In this document: piece by piece, positions 53,501-64,000 of the stretch
How positions within the stretch are numbered: the stretch's first letter is position 1
Layout: each line of letters starts with the position of its first letter
Origin: Aristolochia californica
Taxonomy: Eukaryota; Streptophyta; Magnoliopsida; Piperales; Aristolochiaceae
Length of the DNA: 64,000 nucleotides
Direction of reading: 5' to 3'
NCBI GenBank assembly: GCA_029961685.1
Contig: JARWKL010000005.1
Location: forward strand, 18,132,164 to 18,196,163
The notes under the pieces: generated by a model
The model's database searches: none
What the model was told of the DNA's origin: nothing
The model's input: only the letters and a program-made list of their open reading frames with translations
Made by a program: the position numbers and the translations under genes

Positions 53501-55899
53501 ATCACTTTAAAATCATCTTTGATCGTTAGGTCAGCTTTTTGTAAATGGGCAAAAAAATGGCTTGTTTGACTCGAGTAAATATCTCACCACACGTTCACTT
53601 GAAAATTTAATGAGCGTTTGTTATTCCATTTAAAATTTGTGTATCCATAGGTGATTTACATCTTTAACATGTTTCAAGCATGCATATCCATTTTTAGAGC
53701 ATGTGTGGAAGAAATCTCTTTCTTATAAAATTCCAAGTTGTTAGGGTTGAACTAGTGGAATTTCCCAAACTTGGACAACAAAACATTTGTGTTCATTTGT
53801 TGTGTGTGAATAAATATTCTTTACTTGCATTTTTTATTTTTTAAAATTTTTTCCCTACATAAACTTTAAAATTTTCATTTTGATATGATCTTTTTCCCTT
53901 TTTGGTTTACGGGATGAAGCGAGAGAGAAAACTCAAAGTTTGATTTAAGAAAAAAGAGGACTTCTAAAATGGAAAAACAAAATGCACAAATGTGGAGAGA
54001 GATAATTCCAAAGAGTTTTTGTAATTTTTAGGGATTGTAAGCTCTTTTTAATTTTTATATATCAGGTTTTGCAATCGTCGAGAAAAGGGGGAGGCGGGGG
54101 ATTTTTAAATGAGTGTTGACTCCCAATCCATAAGTCATTTCTTGGGGTAATATAGCCCGTTACGCATGATAAATCACTTTGTAATCATCTGTGATCGTTA
54201 GGTCAACTTTTTGTAAATGGGCAAAATAAAGGCTTGTTAGACTCGGGTAAATATCCCACCGCACGTTCACTTGAGAATTGATTGAGCGTTTGTTATTCTC
54301 TTTAAAAGGGTTGGATACATAGGTAATTTGCATCTTTAACATGTTTCAAGGATGCATATCGATTTTTGAAGCATGTGCAAAAGAAATCTCTTTCTTATAA
54401 AATTCCAAGCTGTTAGGGTTAAACTAGTGGAATTTCCCAAACGTGGAAAACAAGACTTTTGTGTTCATTTGTGGTGTGTGGATAAATTTTGTTTACTTAC
54501 ATTTGTTATTTTTTAAAATTTTTTCCATACATAAATTCTAAATTTTTCATTTTGTTGTGATCTATTTGCCTTTTTGGTTTACTAGAAGAAGGGAGAGCGA
54601 AAACACAATGTTTTGATTTAAGAAAAAAGAGTACATCTAAAATGGAAATACACAATGCACAAATGTAGAGAGAGATAATTCCGAAGAGTTTTTGTAATTT
54701 TCAAGGATTGTAAGCTCTTTTTTATTTTTATATATCAGGTTTTGCAATCGTCGGGAAAAGGGGGAGGTAGGGGATTTTTAACTGAGTGTTGACTCCCAAT
54801 CCATAAGTCCTTTCTTAGGGTAATATAGCCCGTTCCGCATGATAAATCACTTTACAATCATCTATGAGCGTTTGGTCAAATTTTTGTAAATGGGCAAAAT
54901 AAAGTCTTGTTTGACTCGGGTAAATATCTTGCCACAGGTTCCCTTGAGAATTTATTGAGCGTTTGTTATTCTCTTTAAAAGGCTTGGATGCATAGGTAAT
55001 TTGAATCTTTAACATGTTTCAAGCTTGCATATCAATTTTTCAAGCATGTGTGGAAGAAATCTCTTTCTTCTAAAATTTCTAGTGGACAGGGTTGAACTAG
55101 TGGAATTTCCCAAACTTGGACAACAAATCTTTTGTGTTCATTTATGGTTGTGAATAAATTTTGTTTACTTGAATTTGTTATTTTTTTTAAAATTTTCCAT
55201 ACATAAACTCTAAAAGTTTCATTTTGTTCTGATCTATTTGCCTTTTTGGTTCACGGCATGATGGGAGAGCGAAAACACAAAGTTTTGAAGTAAGAAAAAA
55301 GTGTACAACTAAATTGGAAATGCACAATCCAAAAATGTAGAGAGAGATAATTCCAAAGAGTTTTGGTAATTTTTAGGGATTGTAAGCTCTTTGTTGTTTT
55401 TATATATCAGGTTTTGCAATCTTCGAGAAAAGGGGGTGGCGGGGATTTTTAACTGAGTGTTGACTCCCAATCCATAAGTCATTTCATAGGGTAATATAGC
55501 CCGTTACGCATGATAAATCACTTTACAATCATCTTTGATCATTAGGTCAACTTTTTGTAAATGGGCAAAATAAATTCTTGTTTGACTCGGGTAAATATCC
55601 CAACGCACGTTCACTTGAGAATTTATTGAGCTTTTGTTATTCACTTTAAAAGGCTTGGATCGATAGCTAATTTGCATCTTTAACATGTTTCAAGCTTGCA
55701 TATCCATTTTTCAAGCATGTGTGGAAGAAATATCTTTCTTATAAAACTCCAAGCTGTTAGGGTTAAACTAGTGGAATTTCCCAATCTTGCACAACAAAAC
55801 TTTAGTGTTCATTTGTGGTGTGTGAATAAATTTTGTTTACTTACATTTTTTATTGTTTAAAAATTTTCCACACATAAACTCTAAAATTTTTATTTTGTT

Positions 55900-58800
55900 G
55901 TGATCTATTTGCCTTTTTGGTTTAAGGGATGAAGGGAGAGCAAAAACACAAAGTTTTGAATTAAGAAAAAGGAGTACAACTAAAATGGAAATGCACAATC
56001 CACAAATATAGAGAGAGATAATTCCAACGTTTTTTTTGTAATTTTTAGGGTTTGTAAGCTCTGTTTAGTTTTTATATATCAGGTTATGCGATCGTCGGGA
56101 AAAGGGGGTGGCGGGAGATTTTTAACTGAGTGTTGACTCCCATTCCATAAGTCATTTCTTATGGTAATATAGCCTGGTACGCATGATAAATCACTTTACA
56201 ATCATCTGTGATCGTTAGGTCAAATTTTTTTAAATGGGCAAAATAAAGGTTTGTTTGACTCGGGTAAATATCCCACCGCAGGTTCCCTTGAAAATATATT
56301 GAGCGTTTGTTATGCGCTTTAAAAGGCTTGGATCCATAGGTAATTTGAATCTTTGACATGTTTCAAGCATGCATATCCATTTTTCATGCATGTGTGGAAG
56401 AAATCTCTTTCTTATAAAATTCCTAGTGGTTAGGGTTAAACTAGTGGAATTTTCCAAACATGGACAACAAATTTTTTGTGTTCATTTGTGGTGTGTGAAT
56501 AAATTTTGTTTACTTAAATTTGTTATTTTTTTAAAAAGTTTCCACACATAAACTCTAAAATTTTCCTTTTGTTGTGATCTATTTGCCTTTTTGGATTACG
56601 GGATGAAGGGAGAGCGAAATCACAAAGTTTTGAATTAAGAAAAAAGTGTACATCTAAATTGGAAATGCACAATCCACAAATGTAGAGAGAGATAATTCCA
56701 AAGAGTTTTTGTAATTTTTAGGGATTGTAAGCTCTTTTTTGTTTTTATATATCAGGTTTTGCAATCGTCGAGAAAAAGGGGTGGAGGGGGATTTTTAACT
56801 GAGTGTTGACTCCCAAACCATAAGTCATTTATTAGGGTAATATAGCCCGTTACGCATGAAAAATCACTTTACAATCATCTGTGATTGTTAGGTCAACTTT
56901 TTGTAAATGGGCAAAATAAAGGCATGTTTGACTCGGGTAAATATCCCACCGCACGTTCACTTGAGAATTTATTGAGAGTTTTTTATTCTCTTTAAAAGGC
57001 TTTGATCCATAGGTAATTTGCATCTTTAACATGTTTCAAGCTTGCATATCCATTTTTCAAGCATGTGTGGAAGAAATATCTTTCTTATAAAATTCCAAGA
57101 TGTTAGGGTTAAACTAGTGGAATTTCCCAAACTTGGACAACAAACTTTAGTGTTCATTTGTGGTGTGTGAATAAATTTTTTTTACTTACATTATTTGTTG
57201 TTTTAAAAATTTTCCATACATAAACTCTAAAATTTTCATTTTGTTTTGATCTATTTGCCTTTTTGGTTTACGCGATGAAGGGAGAGAGAAATCACAAAAT
57301 TTTGAAATAAGAAAAAAGTGTACATCTAAATTGGAAATGCACAATCCACAAATGTAGAGAGAGATAATTCCAAAGAGCTTTTGTAATCTTTAGGGATTGT
57401 AAGCTCTTTTTTGTTTTTATATATCAGGTTTTGCAATCGTCGGGAAAAGGGGGTGGCGGGGGATTTTTAACTGAGTGTTGACTCCCAATCCATAAGTCAT
57501 TTCTTAGGGTAATATAGCCCGTTATGCATGATAAATCACTTTACAATCATCTGTGATTGTTAGGTCAACTTTTTGTAAATGGGCAAAATAAAGGCTTGTT
57601 TGACTCGGGTAAATATCCCACCGCACGTTCACTTGAGAATTTATTGAGCATTTTTATTCTCTTTAAAAGGCTAGGATCCAAAGGTAATTTGAATCTTTAA
57701 TATGTTTCAAGCTTGCATATCCATTTTTCAAGCATGTGTGGAAGAAATATCTTTGTTATACAATTCAAAGCTGTTAGGGTTAAACTAGTGGAATTTTCCA
57801 AACATGGACAATAAAACTTTAGTGTTCATTTGTGGTGTGTGAAAACAAAAAGTTTTGATTTAAGAAAATAGAGTAAAACTAAAATGGAAATGCACAATCC
57901 ACAAATGTAGAGAGAGATAATTCAAAAGTTTTTTTAGTAATTTTTAGGGAATGCAAGCTCTGTTTAGTTTATATATATCAGGTTTTGCGATCGTCAGGAA
58001 AAGGGGGTGGCGGGAGATTTTTAACTGAGTGTTGACCCCCAAACCATAAGTCATTTCTTATGGTAATTTAGCCCGCTACGCATGATAAATCACTTTGCAG
58101 TCATCTGTGATTGTTAGGTCAATTTTTTGTAAATGGGCAAAACAAAGGTTTGTTTGACTCGGGTAAAAATCCCACCGCACGTTCTCTTGGGAATATATTG
58201 AGCTTTTGTTATTCTCTTTAAAAGGCTTGGATCCATAGGTAATTTGAATCTTTAACATGTTTCAAGCTTGCATATCTATTTTTCAAACATATGTGGAAGA
58301 AATCTCTTTCTTATAAAATTCCTAGTGGTTAGGGTTGAACTAGTGGAATTTTCCAAACTTGGACAACAAATCTTTTGTGTTCATTTGTGGTGTGTGAATA
58401 AATTTTGTTTACTTAAATTTTTTATTGTTTTAAAAACTTTCCATACATAAACTCTAAAATTTTCATTTTGTTGTGATCTATTTGCCTTTTTGGTTTACGG
58501 GATGAAAGGAGAGCGAAATCACAAAGTTTTGAATTAAGAAAAAAGTGTACATCTAAATTGGAAATGCACAATCCACAAATGTAGAGAGAGATAATTCCAA
58601 AGAGTTTTTTTTAATTTTTAGGGATTGTAAGCTCTTTTTTGTTTTTATATATCAGGTTTTGCAATCATCGGGAAAAGGGGGTGGCGGGGGATTTTTAACT
58701 GAGTGTTGACTCCCAATCCATAAGTCATTTCTTAGGGTAATATAGCCCGTTGCGCATGATAAATCACTTTACAATCATCTATGCTCGTTAGGTCAACTTT

Positions 58801-59700
58801 TTGTTAATGGGCAAAATAAAGGCTTGTTTGACTCGAGTAAATATCCCACCCCACGTTCAATAGAAAATTTATTGAGCGTTTGTTTTTCTCTTTAAAAGGC
58901 TTGGACCCATAGGTAATTTGCATCTTTAGCTGCATATCCATTTTTCAAGCATGTGTGGAAGAAATATCTTTCTTATAAAATTCCAAGCTGTTAGGGTTAA
59001 ACTAGAAGAATTTCCCAAAGTTGGACAACAAAACTTTAGTGTTCATTTGTGGTGTGTGAATAAAATTTTTTTACTTACATTTTTTATTGTTTTAAAAATT
59101 TCCATACATAAAGTCTAAAATTTTCATTTTGCTGTGATCTATTTGCCTTTTTGGTCTACGGGATGAAGGGAGAGCGAAATCACAAAGTTTTGAATTAATA
59201 AAAAAAGTGGACATCTAAACTAGAAATGCACAATCCACAAATGTAGAGAGAGATAATTCCAAAGAGTGTCTGTAATTTTTAGGGATTGCAAGCTTTTTTT
59301 AGTTTTTATACATCAGGTTTTCCAATCGTCGGGAAAAGGGGGAGGCGGGGGATTTTTAACTGAGTGTTGACTCCCAATCCATAAGTCATTTCTTAGGGTA
59401 ATATAACCCGTTACGACGATAAATCACTTTACAATCATCTGTGATAGTAAGGTCAACTTTTTGTAAATGGGCAAAATAAAGGCTTGTTTGACTCGAGTAA
59501 ATAACCCACCACACGTTTACTTGAGAATTTATTGAGCGTTTGTTATTCTCTTTAAAAGGCTTGGATTCATAGGTAATTTGCATATTTACCCTGTTTCAAG
59601 CATGTTTGGAAGAAATCTCTTTCTTATAAAATTCCAAGCTGTTAGGGTTGAACTAGTGAAATTTCCCAAACTTGGACATCAAAACTATTGTGTTCATTTG
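55900..59700 (+). repeat. Three-monomer higher-order repeat near the right end
   Basis: Private variants recur at a lag of about 1,899 bp: TTCCTAGTGGTTAGGG (56,420 and 58,319), GCTCTGTTTAGTTT (about 56,058 and 57,957), GCGATCGTC (about 56,087 and 57,986), and the pair GAAATCACAAAG with TTTTGAATTAAG (about 56,617 and 58,516). Three monomers would give about 2,010 bp; the shortfall matches the 113-bp deletion at about 57,848. Limits are approximate and neighbouring monomers are also very similar, so the unit could be read differently. Confidence 0.55.
57237..58463 (+). repeat. Two B monomers fused by a ~113-bp deletion
   Basis: The marker interval is 1,227 bp. At about 57,838-57,855 GGTGTGTGAA is joined to AACAAAAAGTTTTGAT, removing the T-rich tail, the phase marker and the purine-rich stretch. 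Both sides of the join normally contain GAA followed by A-rich sequence. Confidence 0.85.
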
Positions 59701-62463
59701 TGGTGTGTGAATAAATTTTGTTTACTTACATTTGTTATTTTTTTATTTTTTCCATACATAAACTCTAAAATTTTCATTTTGTTGTGATCTACTTTCCTTT
59801 TTGTTTTACAGGACTAAGGGAGAGTGAAAATACAAAGTTTAGATTAAAGAAAAAAGAGTACATCTAAAATTGAAATGCATAATCGAAAAATGTAGAGAGA
59901 GTTAATTCCAAAGAGTTTTTATAATTTTTAGGGATTGTAAACTCTTTTTAGTTTTTATATATCTGGTTTTGTAATCCTCGGGTAAAGGGGGTGGCGGGGG
60001 ATTTTTAACTGAATGTTGACTCCCAATCCATAAGTCATTTCTTAGGGTAATATAGCCCTTATGCATGATAAATCACTTTACAATCATCTATGATCGTTAA
60101 GTTAGCTTTTCGTAAATGGGCAAAATAATGGCTTCTTTGACACGGGTAAATATCCCACCACACGTTCATTTGAGTATTTAATTAGCATTTGTTATTCTCT
60201 TTAAAAGGTTTGGATCCATAGGTGATTTGCATCTTTTACCTGTTTCAAGCATGCATATCTATTTTTAAAGCATGCGTGGAAGAGATCTCTTTCTTATAAT
60301 ATTCAGAGTTGTTAGGCTTGAACTAGTGGAATTTCTCAAACTTGGACAACAAAACTTTTCTTTTCATTTGTAGTGTGGGAATAAATTTTCTTTAATTAAA
60401 TTTGTTATTGTTTTAAATTTTTTCCATACATAAACTTTTAAATTTTGAATTTGTTGTGATCTATTTGCCTTTGTGGTTTACGGGATGAAGGGAGAGCGAA
60501 AACTTAAAGTTTTGATTTATGAAAAAAGGGTACAACTAAAATGGAGATGCACAATGCATAAATGTAGAGAGAGATAATTCCAAAGAGGGTTTGTAATTTT
60601 TTGGGATCGTAAGCTCTTTTTAATTTTTTTACATTAGGTTTTCCAATCGTCAGGAAAAGGGGGAGGCGGGGGTTTTTAACTGAGTGTTGACTCCCAATCC
60701 GTAAGTCATTTCTTTTGGTAGTATAGCCCGTTACACATGATAAATCACTTTCCAATCATCAGTGATCAGTAGGTCAACTTTTTGTAAATGGGAAAAATAA
60801 AGGCTTGTTAGTCTCGGGTAAATATCCCACCCCACGTTCACTTGAGAATTTATTGAGCGTTTGTTATTCTCTTTAAAAGGCTTGGATCTATAGGTGATTT
60901 GCATCTTTAACCTGTTTGAAGCATGCATATCCATTTTTAAAGCATGTGTGGAAGAGATCTCTTTCTTATAAAACTCCAAGTTGTTAGGGTTGAACTAGTG
61001 GAATTTCCCAAACTTACACAACAAAACTTTTGTGTTCATTTGTGGTGTGTGAATAAATTTTCTTTACTTACATTTGCTATTGTTTTAAATTTTTTCCATA
61101 CATAATCTCCAAAATTTTCATTTTGTTGTGATCTATTTGCCTTTTTGGTTCACGGGATGACGGGAGAGCGAAAACACAAAGTTTTCATTTAAGAAAAAAA
61201 AGACCATCTAAATTGGAAATGCACAATCCACAAATGTAGAGAGAGATAATTCCAAAAAGTTTTTGTAATTTTTAGGGATTGTAAGCTCATTTACTTTTTA
61301 TATATCAGGTTTTGCAATCGTCAGGAAAAGGGGGTGGCGGGGGATTTTTAACTGAGTGTTGACTCCCAATCCATAGGTCATTTGTTAGGGTAATATAGCC
61401 GGTTGCGCATGATAAATTACTTTACAATCATCTGTGATCGTTAGGTCAGCTTTATGTAAATGGGCAAAATAATGGCTTGTTTGACTCGGGTAAATATCCC
61501 ACCGCACGTTCACTTGAGAATTTAATTAGAATTTGTAATAGTCTTTAAAAGGTTTGGATCTATAGGTGATTTTCATCTTGAACATGTTTCATGCATGCAT
61601 ATCCATTTTTAAAGCTTGTGTGGAAGAGATCTCTTTCTTATAAAATTCCAAGTTGTTAGGGTTGAACTAGAGGAATTTCACAAACTTTGACAACAAAACA
61701 TTTGTTTTCATTTCTGGTGTGTGAATAAATTTTCTTTACTTACAATTTTTATTGTTTTAAATTTTTTCCATACATAAACTCTAAGATTTTCATTTTGTTG
61801 TGATCTATTTTCCTTTTTGATTTATGGGATGAAGGGCGAGCGAAAACTCAAAGTTTTGATTTAGGAAATAAGAGTACATCTAAAATGGAAATGCACAATT
61901 CACAAATGTAGAGAGAGATAATTCCAAAGAGTGTTTGTAATTTTTAGGGATTGTAAGTTCTTTTTAGTTTTTATATATCAGGTTTTGCAATCTTCGGGAA
62001 AAGGGGGTCGCGGGGGATTTTTAAATGAGTCTAGACTCCCAATCCATAAGTTATTTCTTAGGGCAATATAGCCCATTACGCATGATAAATCACTTTACAA
62101 TCATCTATGATAGTTAGGTCAGCGTTTTGTAATTGGGCAAAATAATTGCTTGTTTGACTCGGGTAAATATCCCACCGAACGTTCACTAGAGAATTTAATG
62201 AGCGTTTATTATTCTCCTTAAAAGGTTTGGATCCATAGGTGATTTGCATCTTTAACTTGTTTCAAGCATGCATATCCATTTTTAAAGAATGTGTGTATCA
62301 AATCTCTTTCTTATACAATTTCATGCTGTTAGGGTTAAACTAGTGGATTTTCCCAAACATGGACAACAAAAATTTTGTGTTCGTTTGTGGTGTGTGAATA
62401 AATTTTCTTTACTTACATTTGTTATTGTTTTAAATTTTTTCCATATATAAGCTCTAAAATTTT

Positions 62464-63136
62464 CATTTTGTTCAGAACTATTTGATTTTTTGGTTTACGT
62501 GATGAAGGGAGAGAGAAAACTCAAAGTTTTTATTTAAGAAGAAAGGGTACATCTAAAATGGAGATGCAAAATGCATAAATGTAGAGAGAGATATTTCCAA
62601 AGAGTGTCTGTAAATGTTTGGGATTGTAAGCTCTTTTTAGTTTTTATACACCAGGTTTTGCAATCGTCGGGAAAAAGGGGAGGTGGGGGATTTTTAACTG
62701 AGTGTTGACTCCCAATCCATAAGTCATTTCTTAGGGTAATATAGCCCGTTACGCATGATAAATCACTTTACAATCATCAGTGATCGTTAGGTCAACTTTT
62801 TGTAAATGGGCAAAATAAAGGCTTGTTTGACTCGGGTAAATATCCCACCGCACGTTCACTTAAGAATTTATTGAGCATTTTTTATTCTCTTTAAAAGGCT
62901 TGGATCCATAGTTAATTTGCATCTTTAACATGTTTCAAGCATGCATATCTATTTTTCAAGCATGTGTGGAAGAAATCTCGTTCTTATTAAATTCCAAGTT
63001 GTTAGGGTTGAACAAAAGGAATTTCCAAAACTTGGACAACAAAACTTTTGTGTTCATTTGTGGTGAGTGAATAAATTTTGTTTACTTACATTTTTTATTT
63101 TTTTAAAAATTTTCCATACATAAACTCTAAAATTTT
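62464..63136 (+). repeat. Representative full-length B monomer (673 bp)
   Basis: This is a reference copy for the right-hand subfamily. It shows GTAAGCTC, a G-rich block at 62,669-62,690, CTTAGGGTAATATAGCCCG, a degraded palindrome (ACAATCATCAGTGATCGT), AAAGGCTTGGATCC with an intact BamHI site, the variant TTTTTCAAGCATGTGTGG, GGACAACAAAAC, and a T-rich tail. The layout matches the A monomer block for block, so A and B are point-mutation and small-indel variants of one satellite rather than two unrelated ones. Confidence 0.85.
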
Positions 63137-63338
63137 TATTTTGTTGTGATCTATTTGCCTTTTTAGTTTACGGGATGAAGGGAGAGGTAAATCACAAAGT
63201 TTTGAAATAAGAAAAAAAGTGTACATCTGAATTGGAAATGCATAATCCACAAATGTAGAGAGAGATAATTCCAAAGAGTGTTAGTAATTTTTAGGGATTG
63301 TAAGCTCTTTTTAGTTTTTATACATCAGGTTTTCCAAT

Positions 63339-63366
63339 CGTCGGGAAAAGGGGGAGGGGGGGGGGT
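63339..63366 (+). repeat. Expanded G-tract (ten Gs) in a G-rich block
   Basis: In this monomer the block reads GGGAAAAGGGGGA followed by an unbroken run of ten Gs at 63,356-63,365. It is the longest homopolymer G run I saw in the window. The usual GGCGGGGG has lost its C. It could also be a sequencing or assembly error, because homopolymers are the usual weak point. Confidence 0.7.
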
Positions 63367-64000
63367 ATTTTTAACTGAGTGTTGACTCCCAATCCATAAG
63401 TCATTTCTTAGGGTAATATAACCCGTTACGATGATAAATCACTTTACAATCATCTGTGATCGTTAGGTCAACTTTTTGTCAATGGGCAAAATAAAGGCTT
63501 GTTTGACTTGGGTAAATATCCCACCGCACGTTCACTTGAGAATTTATTGAGCGTTTGTTATTCTCTTTAAAAGGCTTGGATTCATAGGTAATTTGCATAT
63601 TTAACCTGATTCAAGCATGTATATCCATTTTTCAAGCATGTGTGGAAGAAATCTGTTTCTTATAAAATTCCAAGCTGTTAGGGTTGAACTAGTGGAATTT
63701 CCCAAACTTGGACATCAAATCTTTTGTGTTCATTTGTGGTGTGTGAATAAATTTTGTTTACTTACATTTTTTGTTGTTTTATAAATTTTTCCATACATAA
63801 ACTCTAAAATTTTCATTTTGTTGTGATCTATTTTCCTTTTTGTTTTACGGGATGAAGGGAGAGCGAAAACACAAAGTTTAGATTAAAGAAAAAAGAGTAC
63901 ATCTAAAATTGAAATGCACAATTCAAAAATGTAGAGAGAGATAATTCCAAAGAGTTTTTATAATTTTTAGGGATTGTAAACTCTTTTTAGTTTTTATATA

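Larger units (their letters stand above)
1..64000 (+). repeat. Satellite DNA array, ~670-bp monomer, head to tail
   Basis: The whole window is a tandem array. As phase marker I used the C (or its substitute) in the motif TTTTCATTTTGTTGTGATC. It recurs at 6, 676, 1351, 1927, 2600, 3271, 3942, 4613, 5286, 5952, 6625 and so on to 63,814, with most intervals 665-675 bp. All copies have the same orientation. I saw no inverted block and no stretch lacking monomer sequence, so no unique flank is present and both ends are cut inside a monomer. The array is non-coding by every sign visible: frequent stops, frequent indels not in multiples of three, and substitutions in all codon positions. Location on a chromosome cannot be read from sequence alone; centromeric, pericentromeric or subtelomeric heterochromatin are the usual places for arrays of this kind. 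Confidence 0.97.
32504..64000 (+). repeat. Subfamily B block of the satellite (about 46 monomers)
   Basis: Phase markers are at 32738, 33385, 34057, 34728, 35400, 36072, 36744, 37396, 38066, 38738, 39410, 40083, 40755, 41423, 42094, 42764, 43435, 44104, 44755, 45419, 46091, 46765, 47437, 48110, 48542, 49407, 50514, 51191, 51864, 52537, 53210, 53876, 54548, 55220, 55891, 56565, 57237, 58464, 59125, 59775, 60447, 61119, 61791, 62464, 63137 and 63814. Diagnostic states are CTTAGGGTAATATAG, GTGTGTGAATAAA, GTTATTGTTTTA, TTTTTGGTTTACGGG, AGAGTACATC, GTAAGCTC and TATATATCAGG. Several variants alternate inside B. One has AATAAAGGCTTG, AAAGGCTTGG and AGGTAATTTG; another keeps AATAATGGCTTG, AAAGGTTTGG and AGGTGATTTG. 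Towards the right end AATCCACAAATG and TTTTTCAAGCATG become common. Confidence 0.9.
59100..64000 (+). repeat. Six-monomer spacing; second copy cut by window end
   Basis: The monomer at 59,125-59,960 is repeated from 63,137 to the window end at a lag of about 4,012-4,039 bp. Shared states are AATATAACCCGTTACGA (59,400 and 63,415, with the usual GCAT reduced), GGCTTGGATTCATAGG, TTGCATATTTA, GACATCAAA, TTCCTTTTTGTTTTAC and TTTAGATTAAAG. The left copy lacks about 20 bp between two CAAGCATG repeats at 59,596. Whether the full six-monomer unit is repeated cannot be decided because the window ends. Confidence 0.65.

Noticed and set aside
1..64000. CRISPR-like regular repeats
   Set aside because: There are no short repeats with unique spacers; the entire 670-bp unit repeats, and the sequence looks eukaryotic.
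1..64000. TTAGGG occurrences (in ATTAGGGTTGAAC) as telomeric repeat
   Set aside because: They occur singly, once per monomer, not as tandem TTAGGG or TTTAGGG arrays.
1..64000. CENP-B box (TTCGNNNNANNCGGG pattern) around CAATCGTCGGG
   Set aside because: Only the CGGG part resembles it; the required TTCG and spacing are absent from the copies I read.
1..64000. Inserted transposable elements or unique islands
   Set aside because: Apart from small indels and the listed junctions, every stretch can be placed on the 670-bp monomer. I saw no terminal repeats, target-site duplications or transposase-like frames.
1..64000. Orientation switches (inverted monomer blocks)
   Set aside because: The phase marker and BamHI/SpeI context were always read in the same direction.

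Overview
The window is one uninterrupted head-to-tail array of a long satellite DNA with a monomer of about 670 bp. There are about 96 monomers, all on the same strand, and the array runs off both ends of the window. I found no protein gene, rRNA, tRNA, transposon, CRISPR array or unique single-copy stretch. The many short open frames on both strands are the same two or three reading frames of the monomer, seen again and again. The DNA is very AT-rich except for one G-rich block per monomer. The long monomer, nested higher-order repeats and CpG-to-TpG/CpA decay point to constitutive heterochromatin (centromeric, pericentromeric or subtelomeric) of a eukaryote with cytosine methylation. A plant is my best guess, but nothing here names the species.

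Layout. From 1 to about 32,503 the monomers belong to subfamily A. Its marks are CTTACAAAAATATAG, GTGTGCGAATAAA, GTTGTTGTTTTA, CCTTTTTTGTTTAC, AGTATACATC, TATATATTAGG and AACATGTGTAGAAG. From about 32,504 to 64,000 they belong to subfamily B, marked by CTTAGGGTAATATAG, GTGTGTGAATAAA, GTTATTGTTTTA, CCTTTTTGGTTTAC, AGAGTACATC, TATATATCAGG, GTAAGCTC and GCATGTGTGGAAG. The switch is abrupt and coincides with a deletion junction that fuses an A half-monomer to a B half-monomer at a shared GGAT.

Higher-order structure is nested on this. In B, an 11-monomer unit of about 7.36 kb is duplicated in tandem (about 33.1-40.5 and 40.5-47.9 kb). The next 2.5 kb (48.0-50.0) is scrambled by deletions and a partial duplication. 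Towards the right end there are a 3-monomer repeat (about 55.9-59.7 kb) and a 6-monomer spacing (59.1 versus 63.1 kb). In A, a monomer pair at 7.6-9.0 kb is a recent single-unit duplication, and a monomer at 26.3-26.9 kb recurs 7 monomers later at 30.9-31.6 kb, where it switches partway to another template.

Each monomer carries recurrent candidate structures: a G-rich block, an 18-bp near-perfect palindrome (A subfamily), an inverted repeat built on ACATGTTT/AAACATGT, and conserved BamHI and SpeI sites. Nothing acts as a gene set. The interest lies in the organisation and turnover of the array.
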